A stretch of 64,000 bases of DNA from Chitinophagaceae bacterium UBA1946 (GTDB lineage Bacteria; Bacteroidota; Bacteroidia; Chitinophagales; Chitinophagaceae), in NCBI GenBank assembly GCA_002336815.1, contig DDEU01000002.1, positions 1 to 64,000 on the forward strand, written 5' to 3'. Both the position numbers and the translations under genes were made by a program. The stretch's first letter is position 1; every line of letters starts with the position of its first letter. Below the pieces are notes generated by a model. The model had not been told where the DNA came from and made no database searches. It saw only the letters and a list, made by a program, of their open reading frames with translations. Positions 61,519-64,000 of the stretch are shown here, one piece after another.

Positions 61519-64000
61519 TTATATACCATTTAAAAAATCGTTCAGGGACAATTCTGTTGGTACCTGTAATTTTTTTCGCAGGCGATAGCGGCTGATCTCC
61601 ACTCCCCTTACTGAAATATTGATCAACTGGGCTATTTCCTTGGTAGATAAATTCAACTGCAGGTATGCACACACTTTAAGATCGGTATTGGAAAGATTGG
61701 GATGTTTGGCCTTCAATTTCTTCAGGAAATCGTTGTTCACTTCATCAAAATGAGAAGCAAACTGGTCCCAGTTATCATTGTTCTTTTCTACATCATTCAG
61801 CAACTGGATCGCTTTTTTTACATCGTGGTTATTGGAAGTATTCTTATACAATTTCTGCAGTTCATCCTTCACTTTTGCCAACGCATCACTTCTTTCTACA
61901 AGGTGCATGGTAGCATCCGCAAGCTCTTTGTTCTTAAACAATACTTCACTGGCCAATTTTTCATTTTGAAGTTTAATGATCTCTTTTTCGTTCTTTTCCA
62001 GTTCTAGCTGGTGAATGTATTTCAGGCGCTTTTGTTCTGCATCAAACTTTACTCTTTGACGCTGCAGTTTTTTCTTTTCCAGGCAGTATAACATGTAAAA
62101 GAGCAGTAATAGCAGGATCGTATAAACGCCGTAAGCCCAGGCGGTTTTATACCAGGCCGGTTTTACCAAAAAACTATAAGCGGTAACGACAGACTCGTTT
62201 CCCAAATTATCACGTGCTTTTACCTGGAAGGTATATTTTCCGTGCGGCAGGTTGGTATAATCCTTTTCTGTTTTGGCAGACCATGCAGACCAGTTTTCAT
62301 CATATCCCACCAACTGGTAACTGTATTCGATATTATTCTGTAAGCCGTAAGCCGGTGAGCCATACTCAAAGTGAAAAGATTTGTAACTGCCGGGCAATTC
62401 GGTGAGCCGCTTTTTTTCATCCGTATTGTAATAGCCGCCAAACAGGATCGTTTTGCCATTGTCGAATGCCTTTACCTGGCCGAGCAATACAGTTAGTTTA
62501 AACTTACTGGCTGTGTATTTTTTAAAATTGAGGTGTACCACGCCTTTTTCTGAACCGATAAAAATATTCTCCCTGTTATAGGGGTAAATATTTTCGAAAC
62601 CGGATAGTATCTGCCCGGTAAGCTCCGGAAAATAAGTAATGGTGAAATCGCTTTGCTTACCCGCTGTAAAACTTACTACGCCCACTTTTTTGCCACTGCA
62701 AAACCAGATATTGCCATCCCCGTCTTCCTTTAGATAACGGACTGGCATGGTGTCAAAAACGGGCTTTAAAAAAACTGAAGGGTAAAACCTGTCCCTATTG
62801 AGATCATACTCGTAAACACCTTTCTCGGTGGCGAAAACGGTTCGGTTCTTAACCCTGAAAACATAGTTACCCATCGAGGTTGGCAAACCGTCTTTACTGC
62901 CATATAACTGGCGCCGGTAGTTTTTTCCATCTCCCTGCTGGTGAAACTTATACACTCCGCGGTAGGGATGTGAGGTCCAGATATCATTGTTGTTGTCAAT
63001 GGCCAGGAAGCGAAACGATTCACTGATGTCGCCGATCTTTCCCTCATCGATAAAATGATCGTTCTCAAAACGAAAAAGTTCCAGCCCGATATAAGTGCCT
63101 GCCAGCACATATTTTGATGGGTACACTGCAGATAAGGGATTAAACAGCCAGGCGCCGGTACCCTGCAGAATGGGCAGCGCCTCGTCGTTCTTAATTACAA
63201 AAGCACCATCGTTGTATCCCATCAGCAATTGTTCATTTACCTCATCCAGCCGCCAAACCTGGCCGCCACTATTTTTGATCTGGGTAAAACTACCTTTTGA
63301 AAAACTGATATCGGTATTTTGACTGGTAACCGGCACTGAGTAAGTTCCATCAGAAGTGGCCAGGTATAGTTTGTTATTGAATATCCTGGTGGAATAAGTT
63401 GCCAGGTCACTTGCCTTCTCGGGGCGAACATATTTTATAGCGGAATTATAGGCGGTAAAACTGATGCCGTTGTTAAGCCCGGCCCAAAGGTTTTTATTGT
63501 TGTCAAGGAAAAGGCAGAGCACATTATTATTCTGCAACCCTTCTTCATGGGTGATCTTTTGTACCACTTCCCCGTTAAAATTCATTACCACACAGCCATC
63601 GGAGGTGGTGCCGAGTACAAATTCGTGGTCGTTGATACGGGCCATCGTATACACCTGGTGATTCATTAGCTCCTGGTCGATGGCTGTTAATTTGGGGCGA
63701 ACGTTGCCATTTTCCAGTACAAAAAGCCCATTTTTAAGTGTACTGATCAAAAAACTGTCTTTACCGGTTTCGATCATGCCGGTAACCAGCAGCCCGTTGA
63801 AAGGGTTGGGTGTGCTTAGCGGATACCAGCGGTTGTCTTTGAACTCAAGCAGGCCTTCGGATTTGTTTTGTGCAATGAGTTTTGACCCTACCTGCTTGAG
63901 AAAACGCCACTCAGTAGTAGTAGTATATACCTGTATGGCATTGTTGCGTAATTCAAAGATGCGGTCGGTGGCCCTGAAAAAAACTGATTCGCCATAATGT
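61519..64000 (-). CDS. Beta-propeller sensor-regulator with LuxR-type DNA-binding domain (5' end outside window)
   Basis: At least 827 residues; the frame is open to the right edge of the window, so the N-terminus and start are missing. The order is: two-component-regulator propeller repeats over ~480 residues, with several IWFCSGKK/DIWTSHPYRG-type blades; a Y_Y_Y domain (EYSYQLVGYDENWSAWS, PHGKYTFQVKARD); one membrane helix (YGVYTILLLLLFYMLYCLE); a long coiled coil; and a C-terminal LuxR-type helix-turn-helix (NLSTKEIAQLINISVRGVEISRYRLRKKL). No histidine kinase domain is present, so it resembles one-component SusR-like regulators that sense periplasmic ligand and bind DNA directly. The adjacent cytochrome may be a target. 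Confidence 0.85.
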   Translation of the reverse strand, partial: HYGESVFFRATDRIFELRNNAIQVYTTTTEWRFLKQVGSKLIAQNKSEGLLEFKDNRWYPLSTPNPFNGLLVTGMIETGKDSFLISTLKNGLFVLENGNVRPKLTAIDQELMNHQVYTMARINDHEFVLGTTSDGCVVMNFNGEVVQKITHEEGLQNNNVLCLFLDNNKNLWAGLNNGISFTAYNSAIKYVRPEKASDLATYSTRIFNNKLYLATSDGTYSVPVTSQNTDISFSKGSFTQIKNSGGQVWRLDEVNEQLLMGYNDGAFVIKNDEALPILQGTGAWLFNPLSAVYPSKYVLAGTYIGLELFRFENDHFIDEGKIGDISESFRFLAIDNNNDIWTSHPYRGVYKFHQQGDGKNYRRQLYGSKDGLPTSMGNYVFRVKNRTVFATEKGVYEYDLNRDRFYPSVFLKPVFDTMPVRYLKEDGDGNIWFCSGKKVGVVSFTAGKQSDFTITYFPELTGQILSGFENIYPYNRENIFIGSEKGVVHLNFKKYTASKFKLTVLLGQVKAFDNGKTILFGGYYNTDEKKRLTELPGSYKSFHFEYGSPAYGLQNNIEYSYQLVGYDENWSAWSAKTEKDYTNLPHGKYTFQVKARDNLGNESVVTAYSFLVKPAWYKTAWAYGVYTILLLLLFYMLYCLEKKKLQRQRVKFDAEQKRLKYIHQLELEKNEKEIIKLQNEKLASEVLFKNKELADATMHLVERSDALAKVKDELQKLYKNTSNNHDVKKAIQLLNDVEKNNDNWDQFASHFDEVNNDFLKKLKAKHPNLSNTDLKVCAYLQLNLSTKEIAQLINISVRGVEISRYRLRKKLQVPTELSLNDFLNGI

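Noticed and set aside
1..64000. CRISPR, prophage, insertion sequence, tRNA or rRNA
   Set aside because: No regularly spaced repeats, transposase, integrase or phage genes, or tRNA-like folds with conserved loops were found on reading through the window.

Overview
The window reads as one contiguous piece of a Bacteroidota chromosome, most like the Chitinophagales (Chitinophagaceae-type); that placement is inference. The evidence is a SusC/SusD outer-membrane pair, another TonB-dependent receptor with a carboxypeptidase-like N-terminal domain, a type IX secretion (T9SS) C-terminal domain, a SprB-type repeat protein, lipoproteins, almost no Shine-Dalgarno sequences, and many copies of the Bacteroidota -7 promoter element TAnnTTTG just upstream of genes. 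I see no tRNA, rRNA, CRISPR array, transposase or integrase.

Layout. 0-10 kb: the 5' part of ATP synthase subunit a, an exporter-type ABC protein, a large secreted protein with a possible caspase-like His/Cys pair, a PhoB/PhoR-like two-component system, and an envelope group (GT39 glycosyltransferase, PAP2 phosphatase, small lipoprotein). 10-24 kb: an outer-membrane uptake region with a beta-helix-like lipoprotein, a TonB-dependent receptor, an OprO/OprP-type porin and a SusC/SusD pair, followed by a PhoU-like protein and a PiT phosphate transporter. 24-29 kb: galE, the C-terminal half of transketolase, a six-hairpin glycoside hydrolase and a DUF502 membrane protein. 29-36 kb: a TetR-TolC-adaptor-RND efflux operon with a consensus promoter and an inverted-repeat operator candidate. 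36-38 kb: a T9SS cargo protein and an AIM24-family protein. 38-52.5 kb: a surface-polysaccharide locus (Wza/Wzz/Wzx/Wzy-type proteins, glycosyltransferases including a GT11 fucosyltransferase, methyltransferases). 52.9-64 kb: a mutarotase-galactokinase operon, an ABC-F ATPase, a SprB-repeat surface protein, a GH16 glucanase, a seven-haem cytochrome, and a beta-propeller/LuxR-type regulator that runs off the right edge.

The strongest non-coding signal is a tandem array of six 11-bp units (14867-14932), TTAACATT plus 3 nt, ending 4 bp from a near-consensus -7 element in front of the TonB receptor-lipoprotein operon. Its period and core resemble known Pho boxes. A PhoB/PhoR-like pair lies 9 kb away and PhoU/PiT genes 7 kb away, so the region may be a phosphate-starvation uptake island. 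A second strong signal is a perfect 8-bp inverted repeat (29227-29252) over the -33 element of the efflux operon promoter, probably the TetR operator. The secreted protein at 3094-5304 may represent an undescribed peptidase-like family.
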